A DNA stretch of 64,000 bases, taken from contig CM066991.1 in the NCBI GenBank assembly GCA_033977485.1, positions 133,319,999 to 133,383,998 on the forward strand, written 5' to 3'. Position numbers and translations under genes: made by a program. The notes beneath the pieces were generated by a model. It was given only the letters and a program-made list of their open reading frames with translations. It did no database searches and was not told the origin of the DNA. Shown here piece by piece: positions 1-12,080 of this stretch. Each line of letters starts with the position of its first letter. Positions within the stretch are counted from its first letter, which is position 1. The DNA is from Hydrangea macrophylla (taxonomy: Eukaryota; Streptophyta; Magnoliopsida; Cornales; Hydrangeaceae).

Positions 1-2
1 AT

Positions 3-2474
3 TTTTCCAAGTTTACTTGGTTGTACCCACTTCACCATAAGTCTGAAGTCTTCAAAACTTTTGTTCAGTTCAAAACCTTAGTTGAAAATCAATTCACTAC
101 CACAATTAAAATCCTTAGATCTGACAATGGAGGTGAATTTGTTAATAATGCAATGACTGAGTTTCTTAATGCACATGGCATAATTCATCAAAGGACCTGT
201 CCCCATACCCCAGAACAAAATGGAGTCAGTGAAAGGAAACACAGGCACCTAGTGGAAACCACCTTGGCTATGCTTAATCACTCTTCTATGCCTTGCAAGT
301 ATTGGGTTGATGCTATCCTTATTGCTACATTTCTTATAAACAGGCTTCCCTCTCCTGGTTTGAACTTTAAAACTCCATATGAACTCTTGTTTCACTTACC
401 TCCTGATTTCACTTCTTTTAGAGTTTTTGGTTGCACATGTTTTCCATGGTTAATACCATATCGAACTTCCAAGCTGGATTCTAAATCCAGATGTTGTGCC
501 TTTCTGGGATATTCTTCTGATACTAAGGGTTACAGATGCCTTGATGTTCAAACAGGTCAAGTCTTTATATCTAGACATGTTCACTTTGTGGAAACTGAAT
601 TTCCCTTTCTTATTAGTTCTTCTCCTTCTAATCCTTCCTCCACAATCCCACCTTCCTCCACATATCAGTTGTTCACTGATAATTTGGTCCTTAATCAATT
701 GTCTCCCTCAGCCTCATCTTCTTCTTCTGTTTCAAATGTTGATCCATTATTTTCTAACTCTTCTCCCCACATTTCTCATTCTTCATCCTCTTTACTTCCA
801 TCTACTCCTCATACTTCAGAAAATACTCACTCTATGATGACCAGATCCAAACAGGGAATCTCCAAACCAAAAGTCCCATTCAGTCCCACTGCTAATATAG
901 CTACAGATAGCTCTCTTCCCTCTGTTGAACCATCCAATTTCCAGATTGCTTACAAATCTCCTACATGGAGACAAGCAATGTCTGAAGAATATAATGCTCT
1001 ACTAGCTCAACAAACATGGACTTTGGTCTCCTTACCACCAAACAAACCTGTAATAGGCTGCAAATGGGTTTTTAAAGTGAAGAAACATGCAGATGGTACC
1101 ATTGCCAGACATAAAGCCAGACTTGTAGCTAAAGGCTTCCATCAAACTGAAGGATTGGACTATTTTGAAACTTTTAGTCCAGTTGTGAAGCAACCAACAA
1201 TTAGAATAGTACTCTCCCTTGCTTTACATTTCAACTGGCCTATTAGACAACTTGATGTATCTAATGCCTTCCTGCATGGTGTTCTAGAGGAGGAAGTTTA
1301 CATGAGTCAACCTCAGGGATTTACTGATCCCACTGTTCCTCTACATGTTTGCAAACTAAATAAAGCCCTTTATGGCTTGAAACAGGCTCCTAGAGCCTGG
1401 TTTTCTACTCTATCAAAGTTTCTCCTTGATCAAAAGTTTGTTCATAGTCAGGCTGACAACTCTCTCTTTGTTCAACATTCTGCTACTCAGATTCTAATCA
1501 TCCTTGTTTATGTTGATGATATTCTTATCACTGGTAGCAATCCCTCTGCTATCTCAACATTTATCAAAACAATGAGCTCAGTGTTTTCTATGAAAGATCT
1601 TGGACCCATCAATTATTTTTTAGGTATTGAAGTTCACCATACACCTCAAGGTCTCTTTCTTTCCCAAACAAAGTATGCATATGAAATTTTGATCAAGGCT
1701 TCCATGGTTGACTGCAAACCTACAGTTTCTCCCATGCCCACTAAATCACCCATTACTACTGATGACAGTCCCTTCTCTGATCCTTTACTATACAGAAGTC
1801 TGGTTGGGTCTCTACAGTATCTTACTATTACCAGACCAGACCTTTCATTTGCAGTAAATAAAGTCTGTCAGCACATGCAAAGTCCTATGCTCTCACACTT
1901 CCAAGCTCTCAAGAGACTTCTTAAATTTGTAAAAGGATCAGCTTCTCATGGTCTTCTTTTCCAGCATAGCCCTCTTCAGCTTACTGCATATTCAGACTCT
2001 GACTGGGCTGGTGACTCTCTTGACAGAAAGTCTACTACGGGACATTGTGTTTATTTGGGGAATAATCTCATTTCTTGGTCTGCTAAGAAACAACCCACAG
2101 TAGCAAAGTCCAGCACTGAAGCAGAGTACAAAGCACTCTCTGCCACAGCAGCTGAGGTTGTCTGGATTCAACAAGTGCTTTCTGACTTACATATTCAACT
2201 ATCTCAACCTCCTCTTTTATGGTGTGACAATATTAGTGCCCTTTCCTTGGCTGCTAACCCAGTCTTTCATGCACGATCAAAACATATTGAGGTTGATTAT
2301 CACTTCATAAGAGAGAAGATTTGCAACAAACAACTTCAAGTAGCACATATCTCATCTGTTGATCAACTTGCAGATCTCTTTACTAAGCCTCTCTCAGCTG
2401 CCAGGTTCAAGTATCTCAAGGATAAACTCATGCCATTTCAAGTTGCTGCTACTTCACACCCTACATCAACTTGA
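3..2474 (+). CDS. Ty1/copia pol polyprotein, C-terminal part (integrase, reverse transcriptase, RNase H), cut by the window edge
   Basis: The frame is open from the left edge (first whole codon at 3; the leucine TTG at 21 is not a start) to TGA at 2472-2474. In order: the end of the integrase core with SDNGGEF and the downstream Glu in NGVSERKH; the GKxxY/VFGC-type linker with FRVFGCTCF; a Ser/Pro-rich spacer (about residues 200-290); the reverse transcriptase with CKWVFKVK, the LDVSNAFLHG catalytic Asp and YVDDILITG; then RNase H with DSDWAGD, KSSTEAEYKA and the terminal LADLFTKPL. This is the usual copia order integrase before RT. There is no stop or frameshift in about 820 codons, unlike the other copia remnants here, so the element may be young. 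Gag, protease and the 5' LTR lie outside the window. Confidence 0.95.
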   Translation, partial: FSKFTWLYPLHHKSEVFKTFVQFKTLVENQFTTTIKILRSDNGGEFVNNAMTEFLNAHGIIHQRTCPHTPEQNGVSERKHRHLVETTLAMLNHSSMPCKYWVDAILIATFLINRLPSPGLNFKTPYELLFHLPPDFTSFRVFGCTCFPWLIPYRTSKLDSKSRCCAFLGYSSDTKGYRCLDVQTGQVFISRHVHFVETEFPFLISSSPSNPSSTIPPSSTYQLFTDNLVLNQLSPSASSSSSVSNVDPLFSNSSPHISHSSSSLLPSTPHTSENTHSMMTRSKQGISKPKVPFSPTANIATDSSLPSVEPSNFQIAYKSPTWRQAMSEEYNALLAQQTWTLVSLPPNKPVIGCKWVFKVKKHADGTIARHKARLVAKGFHQTEGLDYFETFSPVVKQPTIRIVLSLALHFNWPIRQLDVSNAFLHGVLEEEVYMSQPQGFTDPTVPLHVCKLNKALYGLKQAPRAWFSTLSKFLLDQKFVHSQADNSLFVQHSATQILIILVYVDDILITGSNPSAISTFIKTMSSVFSMKDLGPINYFLGIEVHHTPQGLFLSQTKYAYEILIKASMVDCKPTVSPMPTKSPITTDDSPFSDPLLYRSLVGSLQYLTITRPDLSFAVNKVCQHMQSPMLSHFQALKRLLKFVKGSASHGLLFQHSPLQLTAYSDSDWAGDSLDRKSTTGHCVYLGNNLISWSAKKQPTVAKSSTEAEYKALSATAAEVVWIQQVLSDLHIQLSQPPLLWCDNISALSLAANPVFHARSKHIEVDYHFIREKICNKQLQVAHISSVDQLADLFTKPLSAARFKYLKDKLMPFQVAATSHPTST

Positions 2475-2481
2475 CGGGGGA
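2473..2481 (+). promoter_or_regulatory. Polypurine tract of the copia element
   Basis: The purine run GACGGGGGA overlaps the pol stop codon and sits directly before a TGTTA-type LTR start. This is where plus-strand DNA synthesis is primed in LTR retrotransposons. Confidence 0.75.
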
Positions 2482-2728
2482 TGTTAAGACCTTGTATAAA
2501 GCATCACTGTGTTGTACTTTCTTTCTATAATAAGTGTACTTTGTATTAGCTCAACTGTTTAGTTACAAATCTGTTTTAGAGAGTTAGTTAAGTTTGTTTT
2601 ACATTCTGTTTTCTTAAAAAAACAGAATCTCTCTCTCTCTCTCTTTCTCCTATCTGTATATATCATCTTACTGTATTCATATTCTGGTTTAAATGAAAAT
2701 TCTGTGATTCATCTCAATGATTTCTACA
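2482..2728 (+). repeat. 3' LTR of the left copia element
   Basis: It begins TGTTAAGACC right after the polypurine tract. The right end is an estimate: TTTCTACA at 2721-2728 gives a CA end and a length of about 250 bp, within the range for small copia LTRs. A short (CT)n run and TA-rich sequence near 2650 fit a U3/R region. No target duplication can be tested because the 5' LTR is off-window. Confidence 0.55.
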
Positions 2729-3037
2729 AAGTTTAGGTCTGATTCATCTTCATTCATAAAAGTCAGGTATACAAAGATTTACATTAATCAAAGATTAACA
2801 ATCCATTTGTTTTTCTGTGTATACAAATCAAAGATTAACAATTTCTGTTGTCATGAAAGATTAACAATTTTTTAACTGGTCATCAAAATTCTGTCTTTAA
2901 CTTATGTTTCATATTAATAATTTCAAACAAAATCAATACCCAATTTCAACAAAAATTATGTCTTTAGCTCATGATTTCAAATGTGTTATATAAACACACA
3001 TTTGAAACCAGAATATATAAACACACATACACAAATC

Positions 3038-3039
<2 letters not shown>
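2729..3039. other. Gene-free spacer right of the copia LTR
   Basis: AT-rich flank. The phrase AAAGATTAACAAT recurs near 2789, 2828 and 2858, a small local duplication. No coding signal seen. Confidence 0.5.

Positions 3040-3121
<82 letters not shown>
3040..3121. repeat. (GA)n microsatellite, about 41 units
   Basis: Uninterrupted GA dinucleotides over 82 bp, preceded by two ACACATTTGAAACC-like phrases. Any open frame through it is an artefact. Confidence 0.97.
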
Positions 3122-3124
<3 letters not shown>

Positions 3125-4084
3125 TACCTAATTTAAATAAAAAAAAACTCTTGGACAGAATATGATACCAACATACATATATTTATATAGGTATGCATGT
3201 ATATTTTTTTCGGGAAAAAAAATAGGTATATACATACACATACACATACACAGATCAAGACAGAGAGAGTGCAATCTGATCGAACTTTCTTTTTCGAACA
3301 AAAAAAAAAATCAAATCAGGCCAATCTGGTAGTCACAAATCCTCAAATTTCGATCCTCACAAATCTGATCGGACTTTTCTAGTAGTCTTGAATCTCAAAA
3401 ATCACTTTCGTCGTCTACATTTCAGGTAGTCTCGAATCCTCAAATTTCTTCTCTCCTATAGCCTGCGATCCGATGCATTAGAGAGAGGGATTGCTGATTT
3501 TTGAAAGGAAGAAGAAGCAAGGGGTGGTCTCGGCTAGGGCATTCTAGTTCTAGAGAAAGAGACATCCAAATGGGTATGTCTATAGTGAATTCAGTTCTCA
3601 ATGTTACGAAGAGTCTATAAGGACAAAATGGTTCATAAATTCATGAATTTGTGTCATGTGCTTGGCACATGTTCAACACCCGTTAACTTTTGGATAATAC
3701 ACTAACATATGGGTTGGGTTGGTCAAGTACATATAGTTCAGGAGGCCACTATAATCAATTTAATAGTATAGGGGTATTAATACAAATGGGTCATAGTATA
3801 GAGGGTGTTTCTGAAATTTACCCAAAATTTTGTTAGAATGGTGTCTATTCATTGGAAATGGCAACGGGTCAGATCGTTTGGATTGGGTGGGAGAGTTAGG
3901 CACGGAAGTTCTCTCTACCAACTACCACTCTGTTTAGTCCACTTATACTCCTTTCTTGATCTGTCTTTAAGAGAGAAATATCAACTCCACTCCGACTTTT
4001 AATGATTACTTCTCAAAACCAAAATATTTGAAGCATTAAAAACTAAGATAATAAGGAAAGTAATAGACTCACATATTGAATCAC
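3122..4084. other. Gene-free spacer
   Basis: Contains TA/CA-rich simple sequence and two phrases resembling each other (TAGTCTTGAATCTCAAA near 3384 and TAGTCTCGAATCCTCAAA near 3426). No frame with recognisable protein features on either strand. Confidence 0.5.
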
Positions 4085-4206
4085 ACTTTTTTCACACACA
4101 ATTTTAAATATATATATATATATCATGTACTATATAAGTGGGGTACAAAAAAATGTACAAAATTCAAACAGTATAAGGTACAAAAATTTAAAACTGTGTG
4201 AAAAAT
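4085..4206. repeat. Short inverted-repeat element (MITE-like)
   Basis: The left arm TTTTTCACACACAATTTTAAA and the right arm TTTAAAACTGTGTGAAAAATT are near-perfect reverse complements around a TA-rich, 80-bp centre. This fits a foldback MITE. A target duplication was not resolved. Confidence 0.45.
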
Positions 4207-6957
4207 TATGTAATTTACTGTATAGATCTAATAATGCTCAGATAATAAATACACCAATGTCACTTGTAAATTAAAACGTTGAGCGATAAAAATGTAGCAA
4301 TGATAGTTTTGTAAATATTATACAAGGATATATTAGTAAATTAAAATTTTAATCGGATTGGGGCGGGTACAGTAGTTTCGTATGCAATGATAGTTTTGTA
4401 AATATTAGGGCGGTTTAATCGGGTTGCTAGTAACAACTACCATTTTTGCCCCGACTTTTATAGAGTTTTGATTTTTCTTTATCAAACTCGCCCTTATTCC
4501 TATTAGACCTACTCCAAACGCATTACATTAGGGGTGTGGCCCCGATGGATAGTTTTTTTTTTTTTTGGGCAATCCCTAAGCTTCATGCAATCTAAAAGAT
4601 GAGAAGTTGTAATAAAAAAAAAAAAAAAAAAAGATGAGAAGTTCGTTCAGTGACACCAGCAAATGGACGTCTCAATTATACGGGATCATGTGTTTCTACA
4701 AATAAAGGGCACACGGCAAATAGTAGGACATGACATGTTTAAACTCAGCTACGATTTGTCATGTTTACCTAAAATCAAAAGTCACATAGTTCCGTATGTT
4801 TGGATGTCACGCCACATTAACATGATGACAAAGTGTGACGGTCTCACTCAATAATTTCTCCAAAAAATTATTGTCCCCACTTACGTGGGGAGTTTTTTTT
4901 TTTTTTTTTTTCCTTTTTTCTTCCCATCTTCCAGATGATACCCCACACCCGTGCAACTTGTGTTAAACTGTATATCAGTATATGATTTGTAGCTTCCCAA
5001 GACATCCGTTATACTTGCATACAAATTCAATACATTAAAAAGCTTTGTCTAAAGATTTCATGGGTTAGATCTTTTTCTGGATCTTAATCTCATGTAATGA
5101 AATATTAGATACCCAAGTCGCAGTTTTTAATATTCTCTTTTTATTTTAGTTTATTGAACCCCTACTTCAGTAAATTGAATATGATTTCTTTGACTGTGGG
5201 ATCGAGTGAAAGAGAACTTCATGTGCTCTCATTAAAATAAGAGTATTGACAGAATTTTACATTGGACATGAACTATAAAGACTCAAATACTAAATTATTT
5301 TAGTACTCCCTACTGTAAAACCATATTAATTTGATAAAAATAAATAATTAAATAAAATTAAATTAAAAAAGAGAGGCTTACCATGAAATTATGACAATCG
5401 GTAGGATGATATAGAATTATAGAATGTGAGGGGATTAAATTGAAAGGGAAAGACCTAACTAAATGGAGATTTAACATCAATATTTCTCTTTCAATAAGAC
5501 AACGGTAGAATTCCTTCCTAAACTTGTATGGTTTGATGCCCTTTTCGTTTATATTTACTAATTAAAATCAGTATGTCTTAGGTAAATAGGCATGAACATG
5601 TAATGACATGAACAAATTCTCAAGCTTGTATGAAACTTTACTATAAAAAAAATCCACATGAGAGATAGTCTCAATTCAAGGGAAGAAATTTAAAAACACA
5701 CACACACACACAAATCATTGGTCGGATATATGAAGAGGCACTTATCTCTAACATGACAAAACTGCATAAAGGAACCAGCTGTGGGAGGGAAAAAAAATGA
5801 TGGAAAGTGGACATGTTGAAGCCTTGAGAGTTACAAAAGTTGAAACAAGTTACAAGTTGATATATACAAAATGATTCATAAAGTCCAAAGTTGGGGTCTA
5901 GAACATTTGTGTAGAGTCAACAAGTTGATAATAGAATAATATTAGGATCATCTCAATGCCCCGGCCCCCACGGTCCCACACCATCCTATAAAAGAGAACG
6001 CATGATTTAATACAGTAATTCCTCAACAATATCATAATTAATACCCACTTGCCCATAACCTATTGGAGGCATTGTTTAATTATGTAGCCATATAAAGATT
6101 AGTCTTGTTTCCCAAAGTAATGCACAATGATGATTAACAAGTACAATGAGAACAATAATCTTTGCTTTAAAGACCAAAACCTCTTCTAAATTTGGATTTT
6201 AATTTTACTCTTATCTTCGATAGTAATATCAATACAGTGGATTTTCAAGATTTTTCGTAAACAAATGCACGCACAACTTGTCTCAGCTCCACACTCGTCA
6301 TCATATTTAAGTTGTACATAGTTTGTAGATGATTGCACGACCAAAATTTGAAATTGACATATGTAGAGTAAATTACTTCAATTCATCAAAGTTTTGATCT
6401 CAAGCTCTTGATTTTGCAAGAGCAAATAACAGGGGTGCGACCAAATTGAATTGGACCTTGCTTAAGGAGGGTTGGACCCCGTTGAAATGAAGCCCAAATC
6501 CAGTCCCAGATCTGAGCTTTGGTTAGGCCCTGTGTATATCCCATTTTTCCAGGCTTAAATAAGTGCACGGCTCATCAACAGCTGGTTGAGGATAGTTTTT
6601 TGGGTGCCAACAATCACTTATACATTAGTGTTTAAAAAGTTGTGACCATTTGAATTATCTTTTCACAACTTCGTACAAATTGTGTGTGTGTGTGTGTGTG
6701 TGTGTTTTTTTTTTTTAATATATGCTTTAGAGGGCTCCAATTTTGTATTCTTTTTTAAACTTAAAAAAGATTTTTTTTTTTTTTTTTTTTGGAAGGCTCC
6801 AATTTTGTGGCTTGTTATTGTCAACAAATAAAATTTGTGGGTTTTAAATAAATCTTTTGTTCCAAAGAGTAATCATTCTAAAAACTACAATTTTGGAAGG
6901 CGCTTTTAGCTGTTTTAATGGCGAGTCAAATCTCCACTCATCCTTTATAATAATTTG

Positions 6958-6989
<32 letters not shown>

Positions 6990-7776
6990 TTTTTTTATTT
7001 ATTTAAAAAAGTCAATCCTTGATTGGGCTTCTTTTAAGCAGATCATATGAGAGTAGTAATTCCTGAAGGCTCTTCGAGCCCAAATTAGATGAGCATATTT
7101 CTCGGTTGTGGGCCCATTAAAACACTACATTTTTTTTTTCCTCAATCAACATTCATTTAAAATTAAAAAACATCCCAAACAACAATAAAAATAAGGAAAA
7201 GTAAAACAACTAAAGGTACAATAGATAGAGAAGCATAAGCGATCATAGAAAATATTCCGTAAACTGCACAACAAATCCACTACTGTGCCAAGGGCCACCA
7301 CGTAGAGGGATCCGGAACCCATGACAACTTTAACCTTTTAGATGGTTGAGAGCACCCAAAGGAAGAAGATAACATAAAACCAAGTCCAAATAAGTGAAGA
7401 AACTTCACAAAGGGGGCAACAAAAGTTGCACTATGGTAAGCAGTACAATTGTAGAAGAGAGGTTCAATATCACCAATCAAAATCCAACGAAGACCAAAAA
7501 ATCAACCTACTGTTTCAAGACTGATCTAGCTCACATCTTGAACACAAAAGATGATCGACAAGAAAAAGGTACAAACACAAGATAGGTACTGAAAATCCCT
7601 GAACAACCTTCACAAAAGAAAGGAAAAACCTTCACAGTGAAAGGGGTAGAAGCCAAACATGGCCTTAAGATCTGGGACAAAAAGGAAGGGGGAGGGGGGA
7701 AGAGGGGCTGGTCAAGCACTGGGAAGACTGGAAGAGAAGCAGATGGATGGGGGGAGGGGGGCGGCTAGGTTGAATC

Positions 7777-7778
<2 letters not shown>
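4207..7778. other. Gene-free spacer with simple repeats
   Basis: Long AT-rich stretch holding poly(T) runs (4552-4566, 4890-4910, 6770-6790, 6960-6984), a (CA)n run near 5697-5711 and a (GT)n run at 6680-6704. Short open frames have no recognisable motifs. I see no gene. Confidence 0.5.

Positions 7779-7843
<65 letters not shown>
7779..7843. repeat. (CT)n microsatellite
   Basis: About 32 CT units with one CG interruption near 7823-7824, next to a purine-rich (GGGGAGG) stretch. Read on either strand it gives spurious Leu-Ser or Glu-Arg frames. Confidence 0.95.
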
Positions 7844-9796
7844 AGAGTTCCCAGAGAAGCTCTCGCCCAAGTGGCATTTGTGTGGATAGATTAGCCCAAA
7901 TTCCTCCATTAAAACACTACATGCTCATATTGTTGGGCTGGAATATTTCTCAAAAACGATGAAGATAGTTTTTGTAGATATAACAGTACTGTACTTATTT
8001 GATTTATTATCTATGATGGATCAATCATATTTTGCAACAATAATATTTTGTTGTCCAAATAAAAATCACAAAAGCATGCATATCTCATTAATATGGCTTA
8101 TTAACCGTGTCAAATTCTGCAGAAAATGGGTATCAATCTTCTTGGGTAAGGCTAAGCAAGCGGCTAATTTGTTAATAGCATTGGCTTCACCGGATTAGTT
8201 TTAGTTGAAAAAAAGATATGGATTTGTTGGCAATGGTTTGTCATATTTCATTTACTAATAGCATTGATATGATTATTATTATTTTTTTCTTTTCTTTTCA
8301 CTTTTTTAAGTTCTGTAAATGAAAATTAGTTTTTGTTTTTATTTATTTATTAAAACAAAACGGAAAATCAATGTTTTATATCCGTTTCTGGTTGTTTCAT
8401 TGTCGTTTTCTTTTCTATTTTTCAGATAAAAGGTTAGCTTCATTGTCATTTAAAAAAAAAAAAAGAAAAAAGAAAAAAATAAAATGTTTCACCAAACACG
8501 TGTCCGGAGCATAAAAAGAAAAGCGGAAAAGATTACCATATATGGTTTTGATTTTTCTTTTCGAAAATTTGCGATATTACCATTGTAGACTAAAAATGCT
8601 GGCACATTTAACCCAGTCAGACCATTACCCATTCAAATACGTCTACTACAATAACCTGTAATTGTCTGTCTATTGAGTCCCTGTAATAAAGAATCTAGAC
8701 AATGAATGACATTATGTGAGTATTATTAATTCACATTGAGACTTTAAGGTACTCGAAATAACATATTGTTATGCTCCAATCCACAAACGCACCTAACCCA
8801 ATTGAATTATTAGTGACAATCATGCAATTTCATGACTTAAAGACCAACACTTAAAAAGTCTTTGTGGAGGGGCCATTTAATTCGTTTTATTACCCGAATA
8901 GGACGTTATGATATGTACGTGGGACCAGTTTTGATGTTATATTTTTCCAAATTTTATGGGAGAAACAATGTTATTCAAATGCTTAATGTAGAAAAAGTAA
9001 TGTATATAAATTTTTATCCCAAATTCTCATTCCAAATTATGTGGTAGTTGAAGGATGTTAATGTGAGTTACAATGGTCCCACTACCACATCATTTGAGAT
9101 GGAGATTTAGAATAAAGATTTAGAAAGCATAGCATTACTGATGTACATTACCATTCCATTTTTCTCCAACTTTTCTGGAGAATTTCTGAAAATAATTCCT
9201 GCTTTGTGGGTTGACAATGCCATTATAAGTAAATCACAGTCAGATGCAAATACAAAATCATGCATCCAAATTAGTTGCTCAGGTCAACATTGAAGATAAA
9301 GGATTTCCGTTTCTTTAGTTGGTATCAAAAATAAATAAAAAGGTGATGCTGTGTTTAAGCTTCCGTTTGTTCCGGCATAAAATAGTTTCCACCAAAATAT
9401 AATTTTCATACAAAAAGTTTTAAACAAAGGAAATATTTTTCATCTTATTTTTTCTCCGTTTGGTTAGCAATTGAAAAAATATTTTGTAAATGACTAAAAA
9501 AAATGCACTTATAAGTACTTTGGAGAGGACCAATATAATTTTTAATACTACCTTGTATTGGTGGTGTTAGCACATAGGATTATAGGAACAAACAGAAGCA
9601 AGAATACATGTCCATATGCCTATAAAATGTGTGTATAACAAAGTAATAAAAGAACTTAACTATGTAAAAGAAACATGTTTATTAGTGAGTGATGTAAGAT
9701 GTTTGAGAGATGGATAAATAGATAGTGAGAAATAGAGCAAAATGAAAGGGGGCAGTGTAGTGTAGATAGTAAAATGAAAAAATAAAAATAAAAATA
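7844..9796. other. Gene-free spacer with a MITE relic
   Basis: AT-rich sequence. Around 9030-9135 the phrase ATGTGGTAGTTG and its partner CCCACTACCACATCATTTG face each other, and the right side ends in ATTTAGAAAGCATAGC. Related phrases recur near 39830 and 39915-40086, so this looks like a remnant of a dispersed MITE family. No gene seen. Confidence 0.4.
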
Positions 9797-10269
9797 GGGA
9801 TAATTACATTTCAATCATTTTTATGTGTCAAAATTAAAAGTCAATCGACTACTTTTTTAAAAAATTGAAAAATTAACAAATTTTTATTTTTTGTAAAATA
9901 AAAAAGTCATCAAATTTTACATGACATTTTAGAGTAACTCTTTATACGGGTGGGAGCAACTCTTTGAAATGTTGGGAGCTATTCTTCCAAACAGAGGGAG
10001 CAAACTGTTCAAAAGTCGGGTGCAACACTTCACAACGTAGAGAGTAAGTCTTCAAACGTTTTGGTGCAAGTTCAGAATGTTGAAAAGTTCAGAACGTACG
10101 TTGAAAACAAAGAATTGACCAAAATCCAAAATAATCATTTAAAAGTTGATATATATATATATATATATAATGTTTTGATGACTTTAAATTTTTTTTTTTA
10201 AATTTTTAAAAAGTAATATACTGACTTTTAAATTTTGTACAAAAAAATTAATTGAAATCTAATTATCTC
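9797..10269. mobile_element. MITE with long terminal inverted repeats
   Basis: The left end GGGATAATTACATTTCAAT and the reverse complement of the right end (GAGATAATTAGATTTCAAT) align, and the match extends inwards for roughly 90 bp with indels (both carry AAAAGTCA and a TTACTTTTTAAAAA-like phrase). The interior has a degenerate direct repeat of a phrase like GGGAGCAACTCTTCAAA. Long TIRs suggest a Mutator-type MITE. No clean target duplication was found. Confidence 0.6.
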
Positions 10270-10499
10270 ATAAAAGTACGATGGGAGAGAAAAATTAAAG
10301 AGGGCAAGTGTAGATAGAATGATAAATGTATGGTGGGTTTAGAGATTTTAGTATTTTAAATTTCAGTAACAAATATAGTGAATATGTGGGTTCGACAGAA
10401 ATTTTGTGAGTGAAATTAAAAGTCTCCTACATTAAATTTGAGTATCCAAAAGGAATTGTTAAAGCGAAATTGATTTTTAAAACTAGAAATTAAGAATGG

Positions 10500-10870
10500 A
10501 CCATCTCTGTCACGTGACTTAAGTGGGTCCCAAAGTAAGTCTAACATCTGAAAATTTTAATCTTATCCGATGACGTGGTGAAGTATATTTATAAAAGCTT
10601 TGCCAACCTGTCTACCCGTTGGACCAAGTCAAGCTTCTTGATACTTTTACAGTTTACTCCCTCCCTCAGTCCCTCCTACTTGGAGCTCTTTATTAGCTCT
10701 TCTTCACACTCTCGGCTTTAGCTACTCGGCTTTACTAAATACTCTCTCCCACTTGCTAAATTAAGTTGGGTTTTAATTTCTTCATTCATTCATACTATTT
10801 GATTTCCCATTTTGTAGGATAAAATTGACTTTTTATTTCTCTATTTTTCATGTTTATCCTTACCCTACTT
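10500..10870 (+). promoter_or_regulatory. Promoter-like stretch without an associated gene
   Basis: CACGTGAC at 10511 and GATGACGTGG at 10570 are ACGT-core (bZIP-type) motifs. A TATTTATAAAAG box follows at about 10586, then CT-rich leader-like sequence and a possible intron acceptor TTTTGTAGG near 10812. No protein frame follows; repeat-like sequence begins near 11000. It could be the remains of a gene start cut by an insertion, or chance. Confidence 0.3.
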
Positions 10871-10999
10871 TCCTGGAAGTTTGAACAAGTAAATTTTACT
10901 AGTCGACAATTGCAGTGGATAACTTCTTTTCTTTACAATAGGAGAACTTTCGGAATTTTGCTTTTATGTAGATAGTCTTTTTCAATAATCTGCCAAATG

Positions 11000-12080
11000 T
11001 CACACATATATGTCATCTAGGATGTACGCGGTTCGGTTAAGTTGATTTTTTTTCCCAATTTTTTGTATGTTTACCGATCGAATCAAGATTTGATTAGGTC
11101 GATTTTTTTTACCTTTAGTCACCACCAAGGAAGGCCTCATGTGTCCTGTGTCACCATTAGCATGTATGGTCACGTGGACTGATATGTCCATCTCCAAGTG
11201 GACTAAGTTCAGGAACCTCTAAGAAAACTTCATCCTAGCCAACTCGAGAGTACACCTCCAACGACCCATATGAAGGTCACGCTCAGCTGCATAAGTATCA
11301 CAACACCCCCCAGGGACACACTTAACACTCTCTCACAACTTGGATCAATCGCCTTAGTCAAAAGGAGTACCTAAGAGTGATTACATCTATTGGGATCTCG
11401 ACAGTTCAAGACTTGGTGGCTAGACTTAAGGGTATATCCCTAACTAATGCCTCATAGGCAGAGTTAAGGTTGGTTCGAAAGAGATAGACACGTGACTTTC
11501 ACGTGCTTCCACCTTACCTCATAACCAATTAGAGCACCCCATGGTTGCAAGACACGTCGAACCTTTGACTCACTTTAGCAATGCCTCCTCACGTCACCAC
11601 TCACTAACTAAATGCAACCAATGGAAGGGCCTTGATAACTACACATCCGATGACCCTTTTGCAGCACACTCGCTAACTTTTCTGCAGCCAATACTATTGC
11701 TTCATCAACGTCGACCCCATCGATATTTGACCACTGCATGGTCAAATCTCATTTAATGCTCCCAACTACCTAAAACCTAAGCACTTAATGCCCTCACCTA
11801 ACTTAAACAAAGGGACCTCTCTGTAGATGCCAACTCAGCTCAATGGCGCGCAACTCCTCTAGTTGTAAGCTGCACCTTCACAACCTCAGTATAAATATAT
11901 ATCTTACTCAATACAAGTTATACAACCAACAATCAAATCTGAAGTAACAACTTAAGTAATTAATCGGGCATTTATATCTACCTTATAGCCAACATAGCCC
12001 TCATCACCCTTTGGTCTCTGCCAAGTACCTCTTCTCATTGTTATTCCTTGGTCTCCACCAACCATCCTTTGTCCAAACTA
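11000..12080. repeat. Probable LTR-retrotransposon relic (non-coding)
   Basis: This kilobase is richer in C and less homopolymeric than its flanks. It has a TATA-like CAGTATAAATATA at about 11887, and phrases typical of long plant LTRs rather than genes. No TG/CA ends, primer site or pol remnant could be fixed, so solo LTR is only a guess. Confidence 0.3.

Noticed and set aside
2971..3165. Glu-Arg repeat frame
   Set aside because: Translation of the (GA)n microsatellite.
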